In this document: positions 34,458 to 43,660 of the stretch, piece after piece | Numbering within the stretch: position 1 is the stretch's first letter | Layout: each line of letters begins with the position of its first letter | Assembly: GCA_965372135.1 (NCBI GenBank) | Contig: CBDVBD010000006.1 | Span: forward strand, 1-44,607 | From: CBDVBD01 sp965372135 | GTDB taxonomy: Bacteria; Electryoneota; RPQS01; CBDVBD01 | Length of the DNA: 44,607 nt | Reading direction: 5' to 3' | Position numbers and translations under genes: made by a program | Notes under the pieces: model-generated | Databases searched by the model: none | Told to the model about the DNA's origin: nothing | The model's input: the letters and a program-made list of their open reading frames with translations, nothing else

Positions 34458-34460
34458 CTT

Positions 34461-34691
34461 TCACCTCTTATACTTATTAATGAAATATGCATATAACGCA
34501 AAAAACAACCCACTTAACAGTAACAATGCTGACGGGAGAAACAAGGACTTCCATTGCCCGCTGATAGTGAAAACAATTACCGGAGACGCTGCGATTAAGG
34601 AAAAAATGCCCAAATAGAGAAAGATTTTACATAAGATTTTGTAGTAACGCCAACTTCGGCGGCGGTCTCGGTTAATGATGCGATTCGACAT
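34461..34691 (-). CDS. Small two-helix membrane protein, unknown
   Basis: The product has 76 residues: a basic N-terminus (NRDRRRSWRYYK), two predicted membrane helices (about 23-45 and 50-70) and a basic tail. The positive-inside rule puts both ends in the cytoplasm. I do not recognise a family. It is less GC-rich than its neighbours and sits 15 bases after the methyltransferase stop and three bases before the SpoIID gene, so it is part of the operon. A role in anchoring the SpoIID protein is only a guess. Confidence 0.6.
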   Translation of the reverse strand: MSNRIINRDRRRSWRYYKILCKIFLYLGIFSLIAASPVIVFTISGQWKSLFLPSALLLLSGLFFALYAYFINKYKR

Positions 34692-34706
34692 ATAAGCACC
34701 TTATTA

Positions 34707-35495
34707 TTAGGATTTTCGGTTTTTGGTAGTAAGCAGGTAAATCAAGATTCCGGCAGCCACTGCTGCATTTAGCGAACCCACTCCGGCGCCGGGTTCGCCC
34801 AGACCAATGCGATCATCACTGAGCGACTTCAAATCCTCGGGTATCCCTTCTGCTTCATGCCCAAGGATTACCGCAATTTTGCCAGGGGTTGGTATTTGAT
34901 CCGGGGGAATCCGACCGTTGGAGTCCAAGGCGTAGATTCGGACATCCTGCTGCTTCAGCGTTTTCAATTCAGAATGGAGTGCATCGGTGCGTCGGATATT
35001 CAGATGGAACAACGACCCCATGGAACCGCGCACCACTTTAGGATGCCAGGGGTCCACCGATCCGCTGCCGATCCATACCGTCGAAATACCGAATGCATGT
35101 GCGGTACGGAAGATGGTTCCCATATTCCCCGGGTCGGACAGCCGGGATATCACCAACAATATGTTTCCTTCGCCGGTCGACCATACCGCCGACCCTTCCC
35201 GAATCAGCCCCACACCGAGCACGCCCTGAGCATGTTCCTGGGAGGAGATACGCTGCAGTGTGCGTGTCGGGACATACTCAATATGAATTAGGGATTCGGC
35301 ACATCGTGATTGGATATCCGCCCCATGCTCAGATTGGGCGAATTCATGGGTTATCAGCACCATTTCCATGGGGAATCCACTCTCGAGCGCCGCTGCAACG
35401 CACAGGCGACCTTCGATCAGGAATTGTTTCCTATCCCGCCGGACTTCGGCTTTTTGTAATGCCTGGATGTTTCGAATTTGACGGTTAGTAATCAT
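34707..35495 (-). CDS. TrmH/SpoU-family RNA 2'-O-methyltransferase
   Basis: The product has 262 residues. The N-terminal substrate-binding domain (about 1-95, with RKQFLIEGRLCVAAAL and SSQEHAQGVLGV) is followed by the SPOUT catalytic domain with its three motifs: LSDPGNMGTIFRTAHAFG, VILGHEAEGIPE and VGSLNAAVAAGILIY. It forms a knot that binds S-adenosylmethionine and methylates a 2'-hydroxyl in rRNA or tRNA, in the RlmB/TsnR style. The start overlaps the stop of the cyclase gene (ATGA, 35492-35495), so translation is coupled. Confidence 0.9.
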   Translation of the reverse strand: MITNRQIRNIQALQKAEVRRDRKQFLIEGRLCVAAALESGFPMEMVLITHEFAQSEHGADIQSRCAESLIHIEYVPTRTLQRISSQEHAQGVLGVGLIREGSAVWSTGEGNILLVISRLSDPGNMGTIFRTAHAFGISTVWIGSGSVDPWHPKVVRGSMGSLFHLNIRRTDALHSELKTLKQQDVRIYALDSNGRIPPDQIPTPGKIAVILGHEAEGIPEDLKSLSDDRIGLGEPGAGVGSLNAAVAAGILIYLLTTKNRKS

Positions 35496-38400
35496 TTCTT
35501 TAGACGCTCTTGGGATGTCATAATATCACGATGGATTGGCACGGACTCCAGGAAGCTTTGGCGTAACGTTTTATCCTCAATCGCGTCGGCTCTTTCCAGG
35601 ACAATCTTCCGCGCATCATTTAGTACTTCCGTGCCGTCTTGATCGTTACTATTCAGGATTAAATACCTCTGATAATAGATTTCGGCAGCATTTTCGATAC
35701 CGGTATGGCTGCGCACAAACTCCACGGCTTCCGATGACAACGACAGCGACAGTTCGTTTTTTCGCTGCTCCAGGGCAGTGCGCGCCAGCCAGGCGATTAT
35801 TTCTATTTCTTCGGCTTGTTGACCCAAGGATTTCCTGATATCCCGCGCCAATTGGAGATGGTCCCAGGCTAAGTCGGTATGCCTCATCCACAGGTGGGTC
35901 TTTCCCAGCTCTTTCAGAGCTTCCCCTTCCCCAGCCCGGTATCCCAACTCCCGAAACATCTGCAAAGACCGGTTGAAGTCCCTGAGCGCTTCCACGTAAC
36001 TTTCTTCCAGGGCTAAGATGGTCCCCCGGTTCAGGAGCGCGGTAGCTTCGCCGGTACGGTCGCCAATCCGAGAGGCTACTTCCAGTGCCTCCCGGCACCG
36101 GTCGGCAGCCTGGGAACTCAACCCGATAGTGCGTAACACAATGGTGATATTATTCAAACTCTTGACCTGTCCGAAATGATCCCCAAGGTCACGACGCAAG
36201 TCGATGGAGCGTTCCAAGGCATGGAGTGCCAGTTCTTCATTTCCCAGGTGGTGATGTACGCCTGACAAGCTGGACAAGGTTCCAGCAACGCCGAGCAGGT
36301 TTTCTTCCTCCTCAAAAATCGTTAGGGACTCCTGGAATCGATCCCGTGCCGCCATCATTTCCCCTCGATGGAATTCTACCACGCCCTGATTCGTCAATGC
36401 ACGGGCTTCCTCCAGCCGAATGCCACCACTTTGGGCTTCTTTCAAAGCACGGCGGGCGGTTTCTCCGGCTTGATCCAGTTTGCCGCGACCGATATCACTC
36501 CAGAACAGCACATTCAGCGCTGCCGAACACCGGGCATGGTCATCGGCAGCGTGCGCTATCTTTAGGGCTTTTTCGGCGCTGCTCTGTAGTTGATCCCAAT
36601 CGCCCTGGATGTTTAATAGTCGAGCACGCTCCAGGTGTAACTTGCCCAGCCATTGTGTTAATTCTTTGCTGGAGGGATAGGCTTCCATGAAGGAAATACC
36701 CTGGTCAGCCAATCGGATTCCTTCTTTGTAATCACCACGATCTTTCGCGTTTTGAATCGCTTGTAGGAGGTATTCCATGGCTTTTTGCGCTTCTCCGGCA
36801 CCCATGAAATGGTACGCTAAAACCGCGGCATGTTTTGTGGAATCCGGGTCCATGGATTCCAGTGCTTCACCGGCTAAGCGATGTACGATACGTTTATTCA
36901 CATTTAGTACAGTTGAATTGACGGTTTCCTGGATCAATACATGCGGGAACCACCAGCTTTCCGTGCCACGACCCCCGTTCACCGGTCTGAGTAGATCCCG
37001 TCGGGATAGGTCTTTTAACCGGTTTTGGGCTACGCTCTCTTTATACCCCATTCGCTTCAGTATCTGCACCAACACCGACAGGGACATCTCTCGCCCCAGG
37101 ACGCTTGCCACTCGGATAATTTCCCGGGAATCCGACGGCAGGCGGTCGATGCGTGACAAGATCAACCCTTGCACGGTTTTAGGGACGACCACTTCGCTGG
37201 GCCAGGGAGCATCGTCAGGGATGGGTGTCCGTAACAAATCACGGTCCGCCAACGCCTGAGTCAGCTCCTCGGCGAACAACGGGTTACCACCGGCATGGGA
37301 AATCAATTGCTGCATCCAATTAGCCGGGCAGGTTTGGGGGGCAATCATGGATGTAATCATACGGCGGATACCGTCGTCATCTAAGGTGGAGATCGGGATT
37401 TGCGACAATCCCCGGTACTGCGAAATTGCCGGGGACAATTTAATTTCGGAGCGGCTCACCAAGAGAAAGACACAAGGTAAAGAGGTGGTCAATCGGGATA
37501 ATACGAAGTCCAGGGTGTCTAAGGATACATCATCCATCCACTGCAGGTCGTCCAGGGCAACCACTAACGGATTTCCGAATTCGCGATAGGCGCGTTCGGC
37601 AGCGGCTTCCAACCAAGTGATAATTGCCAGGGTAATTTCCATCCGCTTAGTTTGCGGCGGAAGCTGAGCGATACGGGGATCGGGTTTTCGATACCCCAAC
37701 AGGCTTTCCAGGATGGGGCGAGCCTCTGTTAGTTCCGATTTTAACTGCCCGCGGAGGGCAGATTGCAAGCCGTCCAGTCCTTCATGGAACCGACTGGATT
37801 GGTCCCCTTCGCCGGGAAGGGATCGAATCAGGCTGGCGAACAAGCCGAACGGTTCCGTGGAATAACGCGGTGTCTGCCCTTTCAGAATCAGAGTTCGGGT
37901 GGCGCGATCGGCTTGGATTTCCACCAGGAATTCATGTACCAACCGGGATTTTCCAATCCCTGGTGCACCGTGTATCCACAGCAAACTATGATGCTTGCCA
38001 CCTGAACGAGCCCTGCGGTATCGTCGACGCAGCAACGTTGCTTCCCGGTTCCTGCCCACGTATTTGGCACGATTAAGCAAGAGTGCCCGTTCCCATCGCT
38101 GACGGCGGTCGGGATTCAATCCCTCAACCCGGTACACTTCCACCGGTTCATCACGCCCTTTGACGGTTTTCTTGCCCTGGCTCGTCATCAGGAAGGTGTC
38201 GCGTACCATATTCTCTACTTCGCGGCTGATCAGGATTCCATTGGGGGGTGCCATTTCCTGGATCCGGCGGGTCAGATTTACCGCATCTCCCATGACCGTG
38301 AAATCGCCTTCCCTGCCTTTGCCGATACGTCCGGTGCGCACCAAGCCGGTATGGATTCCCTGCCGGATGGTCAACTGGATATCCTTAGGAGCCAGGATTT

Positions 38401-38791
38401 GATTAATGGACCCCAGCTTTTCCAAGATGTCCATGGCGGCATGCACGGCACGGGCACAGTCATCCTCGCCCGCTTGCAGGCTGCCGAACAGCGCCAGCAG
38501 TGCATCGCCTTCATATTTATCCACATATCCCCGATACTGTTCCACCGATTGGGTAAATACCTTGAAAGTCCTATCCACTATCAGGTGTACATCCTCGGGA
38601 TCCAGCATCTCGGAAAGCTGGCTAAACCCTTCGAAGTCAAGGAAAAGGACGGCTACTTCGCGGCGTTCGCCTTCCTGCAGTTTCAGGATGGTTTCCTCGG
38701 GAGTTTCCACGGAGCGAGCCAGGGTATCGAGGTCGCTACGCAGCGACTCCAACCAATCACCGAACCATGGATGTGATACTTGAGTGCTCAT
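35492..38791 (-). CDS. Class III adenylate/guanylate cyclase fused to AAA-type ATPase and TPR repeats
   Basis: The product has 1099 residues and is soluble. The cyclase domain (about 45-225) has metal aspartates D52 (LFLDFEGFS) and D96 (EGDALLALFG), base-recognition Lys92 (DKYEGD) and Asp169 (MGDAVN), with N172 and R176, so it looks active. An ATPase domain follows (about 245-560) with Walker A GAPGIGKS (275-282) and a Walker B-like LVVALDDLQWMDD. From about 700 on, many TPR repeats run to the end. The plan matches soluble-adenylyl-cyclase-like signalling proteins that make cAMP under metabolic or ligand control. It overlaps the symporter stop by one base (TAATG), so uptake and signalling may be linked. 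Confidence 0.9.
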   Translation of the reverse strand: MSTQVSHPWFGDWLESLRSDLDTLARSVETPEETILKLQEGERREVAVLFLDFEGFSQLSEMLDPEDVHLIVDRTFKVFTQSVEQYRGYVDKYEGDALLALFGSLQAGEDDCARAVHAAMDILEKLGSINQILAPKDIQLTIRQGIHTGLVRTGRIGKGREGDFTVMGDAVNLTRRIQEMAPPNGILISREVENMVRDTFLMTSQGKKTVKGRDEPVEVYRVEGLNPDRRQRWERALLLNRAKYVGRNREATLLRRRYRRARSGGKHHSLLWIHGAPGIGKSRLVHEFLVEIQADRATRTLILKGQTPRYSTEPFGLFASLIRSLPGEGDQSSRFHEGLDGLQSALRGQLKSELTEARPILESLLGYRKPDPRIAQLPPQTKRMEITLAIITWLEAAAERAYREFGNPLVVALDDLQWMDDVSLDTLDFVLSRLTTSLPCVFLLVSRSEIKLSPAISQYRGLSQIPISTLDDDGIRRMITSMIAPQTCPANWMQQLISHAGGNPLFAEELTQALADRDLLRTPIPDDAPWPSEVVVPKTVQGLILSRIDRLPSDSREIIRVASVLGREMSLSVLVQILKRMGYKESVAQNRLKDLSRRDLLRPVNGGRGTESWWFPHVLIQETVNSTVLNVNKRIVHRLAGEALESMDPDSTKHAAVLAYHFMGAGEAQKAMEYLLQAIQNAKDRGDYKEGIRLADQGISFMEAYPSSKELTQWLGKLHLERARLLNIQGDWDQLQSSAEKALKIAHAADDHARCSAALNVLFWSDIGRGKLDQAGETARRALKEAQSGGIRLEEARALTNQGVVEFHRGEMMAARDRFQESLTIFEEEENLLGVAGTLSSLSGVHHHLGNEELALHALERSIDLRRDLGDHFGQVKSLNNITIVLRTIGLSSQAADRCREALEVASRIGDRTGEATALLNRGTILALEESYVEALRDFNRSLQMFRELGYRAGEGEALKELGKTHLWMRHTDLAWDHLQLARDIRKSLGQQAEEIEIIAWLARTALEQRKNELSLSLSSEAVEFVRSHTGIENAAEIYYQRYLILNSNDQDGTEVLNDARKIVLERADAIEDKTLRQSFLESVPIHRDIMTSQERLKK

Positions 38792-40551
38792 TACAGTCTA
38801 TAATTTACCGAAGATCGCGCACCCAGTCCGCCGGTTCGGGCTATTACGATCCAGCAGATTGTTGCCAATACTATCATCACTCCCCCTAAGGTCGGACTCC
38901 CCAATAGTAGTTTACCACTTCCCAATAACCAGCCGAAAAGCCCGATAGTTCCCAGGACACACCAGATGATGGTTTTGATACCCTCCTGGTGTTTTACAGG
39001 ATCCAACGGGACCGTCAGGGCATTCCTGACCGGGCGCCATGCCCCCCAAGGTCGAGTCCTACGGTAGAAGGCTTCCAAGTGGGCTATCGGCACCGGCGGG
39101 GTTAGCCAGGTGACCAACAACCAGACAGCCGCCGACCCGAAAGCGGTGATGGTGATGATGGCGGGATAGGAAATCCCGGCATCGGCGTATTTATTTAACA
39201 AGTACAGGGTCGAAGAAATCACGGTGGATGCGATCATGGCGCTGATTTCGGTCCAGGCGTTGATCCGCCACCAGAACCAACGCAGGATATACACCGCGCC
39301 GGTGCCAGCCCCGAAGGCAAGGATAAACATGAAGGCGCTGCGCACGGAATCAATCATTAGCGCAGCACCCACCGTCATGACTGACAACAGCAGCACCGAC
39401 ACTTTGGATGCGAACAGGTAATGGCGGTCGGGAGCGTTCTTTTTCAGGAATCGACGGTAGATGTCGTTGATCAGGTAGCTGGAACCCCAGTTCAATTGGG
39501 TGTCGATGGTGGACATAAAGGCTGCCAGGAATCCGGCGATCAGCAGTCCCAACCATCCCGCCGGAAGCAGCTCCACCATCAGCTTGGGGTATGCCATTTC
39601 CGGGTCAGCCATTTCGGGATACACCACCACCGATACCAGTGCTACCAGAATCCAGGGCCAGGGACGGATCACGTAATGCGCTATGTTGAACCACAACACC
39701 CCCAGCAGGGCATGGCGTTCGTCCTTGGATGCGGACATACGCTGGATGATTTTACCGCCACCATCGCTGTTCAAATACGACCACCACTGCACCATGGAAT
39801 ACACCGCCAACCCCACCAGCGCCGGCGTCCAGAAGGCTCCCTGCCATATCGAAGTACCGGTCGGGGGATGGGGGAAAAAATGCAACATCTCGCCTGACGA
39901 CAGGGAATCGATCAGTACTGACAACCCGCCCACGTGTTCCACGGCAAATACGGCGAATATTATGGCACCACCCAGGGCGATGAAGAACTGGATAAAGTCG
40001 GTGATTACCACTCCCCATAATCCCGCCATCAGGGCGTACAGGAGCGCCACCCCGCCAGCGATGGGCAAGGACAGTTCCGGCGGCATTCCGATTGCGGCTT
40101 CCATCACTTTGCCCATGGCACGCAGTACCAGCGCCATGGCGATCACGTTGATCGGAATCGACAACCAGAAACCCCGGAAGGCTCGCAGCCACTTTGCCGG
40201 TTTTCCGGCGTAACGCAGTTCGGTCAACTCCACATCGGTCACTACCTGAGCGCGGCGCCACAACCGGGACAACCCGAACACCGCTACCATTCCGGAAATC
40301 CCCAAGCTCCACCACAGCCAGTTTTGCTGGATACCACCAGTCCGCACCCATCCGGTGATGAGTAAAGGCGTATCCACCGAAAAGCTGGTAGCGACCATGG
40401 AGGTACCAGCGATCCACCACGGTAACGACCTGCCGGTGAGGAAATAATCATCCGTGCCCCGGTGCGCCCTACGCATCACCGCCAATCCTACCCCCACAAT
40501 CAAGGCGATATACAGTGCGATAACGATCCAGTCCAGGGGCGCCAGGGTCAC
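38791..40551 (-). CDS. Sodium:solute symporter family (SSS) protein
   Basis: The product has 586 residues from a GTG start (40549-40551), preceded by GGAGGAGA nine bases upstream. Thirteen or so membrane helices are predicted. Family segments are DDYFLTGRSLPWWIAGTSMVATSFS, TDVELTELRYAGKPAKWLRAF and STIDTQLNWGSSYLINDIYRRF, the last matching the Na+ site helix of SSS proteins. It takes up a small solute with sodium; the substrate is not evident. It heads the seven-gene operon that continues with the cyclase. Confidence 0.9.
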   Translation of the reverse strand: MTLAPLDWIVIALYIALIVGVGLAVMRRAHRGTDDYFLTGRSLPWWIAGTSMVATSFSVDTPLLITGWVRTGGIQQNWLWWSLGISGMVAVFGLSRLWRRAQVVTDVELTELRYAGKPAKWLRAFRGFWLSIPINVIAMALVLRAMGKVMEAAIGMPPELSLPIAGGVALLYALMAGLWGVVITDFIQFFIALGGAIIFAVFAVEHVGGLSVLIDSLSSGEMLHFFPHPPTGTSIWQGAFWTPALVGLAVYSMVQWWSYLNSDGGGKIIQRMSASKDERHALLGVLWFNIAHYVIRPWPWILVALVSVVVYPEMADPEMAYPKLMVELLPAGWLGLLIAGFLAAFMSTIDTQLNWGSSYLINDIYRRFLKKNAPDRHYLFASKVSVLLLSVMTVGAALMIDSVRSAFMFILAFGAGTGAVYILRWFWWRINAWTEISAMIASTVISSTLYLLNKYADAGISYPAIITITAFGSAAVWLLVTWLTPPVPIAHLEAFYRRTRPWGAWRPVRNALTVPLDPVKHQEGIKTIIWCVLGTIGLFGWLLGSGKLLLGSPTLGGVMIVLATICWIVIARTGGLGARSSVNYRL

Positions 40552-40619
40552 TAAATGATTCTCCTCCGATTAGTAGGTGATGTTTACTGTGGTATATATG
40601 TGACGTCAGTGGTGATGCT

Positions 40620-40649
40620 ATAATATAAGCAATTATTTTTTAAACGCAA
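40620..40649 (-). promoter_or_regulatory. Candidate sigma-70-type promoter for the symporter operon
   Basis: On the minus strand TTGCGT (40644-40649) and TATTAT (40620-40625) are 18 bases apart, about 70 bases before the GTG at 40551. The -10 is good and the -35 moderate. The gap is shared with the divergent gene at 40830. Confidence 0.45.
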
Positions 40650-40746
40650 CCTTTTTATTTACCCCGAAATTCCTGCCCGCACTTGAAGCATATAGTGAAT
40701 ATGCCACAAGATAAACGTCAAAAAGTTATGTAATTGGATTCTTTAG

Positions 40747-40775
40747 TTGAAAATGTAACACTTTTTGATTATATT
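40747..40775 (+). promoter_or_regulatory. Candidate sigma-70-type promoter for the metallophosphoesterase
   Basis: TTGAAA (40747-40752) and TATATT (40770-40775) are 17 bases apart, about 55 bases before ATG 40830. Its place supports that start over the upstream frame opening at 40734, which would begin before the promoter. Confidence 0.5.
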
Positions 40776-40829
40776 AGTCCATGGGACGTGTTCTACCATT
40801 TAGAAGATGGAGAAATAGAGAGGTGTCAG

Positions 40830-42227
40830 ATGCGGTTAGGATTTTATCGTGGTATCAGAGTTGTTGACATTATTGTGTTAGCAATGGTAATGTGGGCGGG
40901 GGTAGGTCAGGCTGAGATCAGCAGGAATCCTTACCTGTCATTTATCAACGATCCGGATCACAGTATGGTGATTAGTTGGGGGACTGACACGGTGGCAGTT
41001 GGATTGGTGGAATATGGGACGGATACGCTGTACCAGTTTCAAACTGCCACGGCTGATTCCGACACCATCCATCATGTGGAATTGATTGATTTACAGGGAA
41101 ATACGCGATATTACTACCGAGTAATCAGCGATATGGATACTGCGGTTGGTGATTTCCTGACAGCGCCATCCGCCACGGATTCGTTTAGTTTCATCGCCTA
41201 TGGCGACAGCCGAACAGCCTACTGGATACACCAAATGGTAGTCAGTCAGTTTATGGAATTTACACCCCGATTGGTGCTCAACGCCGGGGATCTGGTAGAA
41301 CAAGGTGAATATTGGGAATGGGATGTTCAATATTTCGGACCGGCGGCGGATGCTCTTTCCAAGGTTCCCTTTATCGATTGTGTGGGCGGCCACGATGCCG
41401 ACACCTCAAGCATCGCACCGTATTTTACGTTTAACCTGTTCCAGGAGTTGATGGCGTTCCCCGGAAATGAGCTGTATTTCAGTTTTGATTACGGTCCGAT
41501 CCATGTGACGGTGCTAAACAGCGAAGTGGCATGGCAGTATGGTCCGGAAACGGAACAGACTCAGTGGTTAGTGCAGGATTTGGCGCACACTGACCAGCGG
41601 TTTCGGATTGTGATGTTTCATATGCCGCCTTATACCAGCGGCTCCGGCAACCCTAATAATATGTTAATTCGGCAGCATTGGTGTCCTATTTTCCAGGATA
41701 ATCACGTACAGATGGTAATTAACGGGCACCAGCATTATTACCAGCGGTGCGAACCGGGAGATGGGGTAGTTTATGTGATCACTGGAGGCGGCGGTGCGGG
41801 GATGTATTACCCGAATTACGATTCCAGCTATGTGGTGTCGGCATTTCGAGCGCACCATTTTCTGCATTTGGAGGTGTCACCGGACTCGATTTATGTGACG
41901 GCAATCGATACTTCGGAAACGGAAATCGATCATTTTAGTATTTATCCCTGGTTTCCCACGGTGCCGGAATTGCCGGAAAATGTGACGATTCGGTATGATA
42001 CGACAGGTGCTCGGCTGCTGTGGAATGCAGTCAGGCACGATACAACAGGAAATTCTCTCGCGGTGGATGAATACAGAATATATCGGAACGATAATACACC
42101 TTATTTCTTACCGGATTCGATGTACTTGGCGGGTGTGACACCGGACACGGCGTGGGTGGATACTACTGTAACACTGTCGATGGATCGAATGTTTTACCGG
42201 GTGACGGCGGTGGTCGATGATGATTAG
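40830..42227 (+). CDS. Secreted metallophosphoesterase (purple acid phosphatase-like)
   Basis: The frame opens at 40734, but I place the start at ATG 40830: it follows GAGAGGTG by five bases, lies past a good promoter, and begins a signal peptide (VVDIIVLAMVMWAGVGQA). The 465-residue product has an N-terminal fibronectin-like domain (about 30-115), then the calcineurin-like fold: YGDSR (D126), NAGDL (D154), a GGHDAD segment where most relatives have GNH(D/E), FHMPPY (H264) and INGHQHYYQR (H300, H302). The Asn of GNH, a usual metal and phosphate ligand, is Gly here, so activity may be reduced or altered. A fibronectin-type C-terminal domain ends the protein. It is probably a periplasmic or surface phosphatase. 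Confidence 0.85.
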   Translation: MRLGFYRGIRVVDIIVLAMVMWAGVGQAEISRNPYLSFINDPDHSMVISWGTDTVAVGLVEYGTDTLYQFQTATADSDTIHHVELIDLQGNTRYYYRVISDMDTAVGDFLTAPSATDSFSFIAYGDSRTAYWIHQMVVSQFMEFTPRLVLNAGDLVEQGEYWEWDVQYFGPAADALSKVPFIDCVGGHDADTSSIAPYFTFNLFQELMAFPGNELYFSFDYGPIHVTVLNSEVAWQYGPETEQTQWLVQDLAHTDQRFRIVMFHMPPYTSGSGNPNNMLIRQHWCPIFQDNHVQMVINGHQHYYQRCEPGDGVVYVITGGGGAGMYYPNYDSSYVVSAFRAHHFLHLEVSPDSIYVTAIDTSETEIDHFSIYPWFPTVPELPENVTIRYDTTGARLLWNAVRHDTTGNSLAVDEYRIYRNDNTPYFLPDSMYLAGVTPDTAWVDTTVTLSMDRMFYRVTAVVDDD

Positions 42228-42239
42228 TTATTTACGGAC

Positions 42240-42593
42240 ATGAGCACATTTCACCATACAAAAATTGACCGGATTCCCCCGGAAGATATCGAGGAGACGT
42301 TTTACCGATCGTCGGGTCCGGGCGGGCAGCGTAAGAACCGTCGGGAAACAGCGGTGAGGCTCCGGCATGCCCCCACCGGTATTACGGTGGTGGCGACGGA
42401 ACACCGTTCGCAATGGAAGAACCGGCAGTTGGCGATGATGCGGTTGCAGGAAAGGGTAGCGGCGCGCTCTCGCCGTCGGAAACCGCGGAAACCTACCCGG
42501 ATGCCCCATGAAACCAAACAACGGATCTTGGATCATAAGCGGAAGAGGGGGAAATTGAAGTCGCTACGAGGGAAAGTGAGGGGGGAAGAGTAG
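42240..42593 (+). CDS. Release-factor-like GGQ protein (ArfB/YaeJ-like peptidyl-tRNA hydrolase)
   Basis: The product has 117 residues. The RF-1 domain's catalytic SSGPGGQRKNRRETAVRLRH segment has GGQ at 28-30, which releases peptides from tRNA in the ribosome. The rest is a highly basic tail (RRRKPRKPTR, KRKRGKLKS), as in ArfB/YaeJ and human ICT1, whose tails enter the empty mRNA channel of stalled ribosomes. There is no codon-recognition domain, so it is not a normal release factor. It starts 12 bases after the phosphoesterase stop and is probably co-transcribed with it, with no obvious functional link. Confidence 0.88.
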   Translation: MSTFHHTKIDRIPPEDIEETFYRSSGPGGQRKNRRETAVRLRHAPTGITVVATEHRSQWKNRQLAMMRLQERVAARSRRRKPRKPTRMPHETKQRILDHKRKRGKLKSLRGKVRGEE

Positions 42594-42651
42594 CTTTACA
42601 TTAAATTAAAATGTAGTTCAAACAAAGACGTAATTTACATCATATTTTCTA

Positions 42652-42680
42652 TTGACTTATGCAATATAAATAAGTATATT
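42652..42680 (+). promoter_or_regulatory. Candidate sigma-70-type promoter for the HEPN gene pair
   Basis: TTGACT (42652-42657) and TATATT (42675-42680) are exactly 17 bases apart, about 100 bases before ATG 42782. This is the best-matching promoter seen in the window and marks the start of an AT-rich block. Confidence 0.6.
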
Positions 42681-42781
42681 ACTAAGTCCTTTTTATGACT
42701 TTTCTTATGGATAACACCCAGACTCATGTGTTCTTGCGAATTATTTAAAACACGCCAATTGTTGTTAATAGAGGATGGTAT

Positions 42782-43594
42782 ATGACGGACTTTGCCAAGA
42801 CTAAGATCACATTCGCACTTGCGATGGTAGGAGTATTGTTTGCAATACATCCAGTAGTAAAAGAATTCTGGAATATCGGATTTGATTTTTTCAGTTTGAT
42901 TCTAGAATTGAAATATTTATACATTACTATCATGGCACTAATGAGCACCTCAGTATATTTTTATGCATTTGAATTTATTACAGATCGACAAATGGGCTTT
43001 TCGCATAAGATGGGAAACATTCTCTATACCGTTTCTTTGCTGATATTACCATTATACATTGTTTTATGGGTAACCTCCATATTAGCGGCAATTATTGGAT
43101 CTATTTTCGAATCATATTACACAGAGAATATCGTAGAATTTGGGCTTGCTATTCTTTCTGGAGTTGCGGGAGTTATAATAGTAGAGCTGTCCACACGATT
43201 ATTGAATAAAAAAGACAGACTTTCAAATGTTGATCAGTTAGTGACACAAGAAGGTAAACATCTTATGCGAGCAGAGGATATGCTTAATTCATCACATTAT
43301 GACCTAGCCGCATTAGAGGCATTCAGATCAATCGAAATAGCATTAGAAAGAGCATTGGTCGATAGCAATGTATCATTTCATTCCAAAAAATTTCAAGACT
43401 TAATTTCAAAAGCTATAAAGGTTGGAGTCTTGCATGAAAACAACGCAGGGATGATTAATGAGGTAAGAATTGCTCGAAATAATGCAGTACACGGAAAAAG
43501 GACAATTTCTAAAGATGAAGCAGAATGGTTAATCAGAGCCACAAAAGAAATCCTCGGTTCCATTAAGGTATCGCGAAACTTAAAAGACGAATAA
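42782..43594 (+). CDS. Four-helix membrane protein with a C-terminal HEPN-like domain
   Basis: The product has 270 residues, preceded by AGAGGA six bases before the ATG. Four hydrophobic segments (about 8-28, 40-66, 78-110, 118-137) are followed by a cytoplasmic helical domain (about 150-265). That domain includes DLAALEAFRSIEIALERALVD and EVRIARNNAVHGKR, where R232 and H237 form an RX4H motif typical of HEPN ribonucleases, followed by WLIRATKEIL. HEPN domains are RNases or RNA-binding modules in abortive infection and toxin systems. The membrane anchor suggests a sensor-effector. Base composition is clearly more AT-rich than the rest of the window, a sign of transfer. The exact family is not recognised. 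Confidence 0.75.
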   Translation: MTDFAKTKITFALAMVGVLFAIHPVVKEFWNIGFDFFSLILELKYLYITIMALMSTSVYFYAFEFITDRQMGFSHKMGNILYTVSLLILPLYIVLWVTSILAAIIGSIFESYYTENIVEFGLAILSGVAGVIIVELSTRLLNKKDRLSNVDQLVTQEGKHLMRAEDMLNSSHYDLAALEAFRSIEIALERALVDSNVSFHSKKFQDLISKAIKVGVLHENNAGMINEVRIARNNAVHGKRTISKDEAEWLIRATKEILGSIKVSRNLKDE

Positions 43595-43660
43595 GAACAA
43601 ACTCGATCATATTGGGAATAACTGATAAGGCTACTGACAAAACACAAAAGAGATTATGTA

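Noticed and set aside
40734..40829. Extra 32 N-terminal codons of the metallophosphoesterase
   Set aside because: They begin at a TTG ahead of a good promoter and have no ribosome binding site, whereas ATG 40830 has one and starts a signal peptide.
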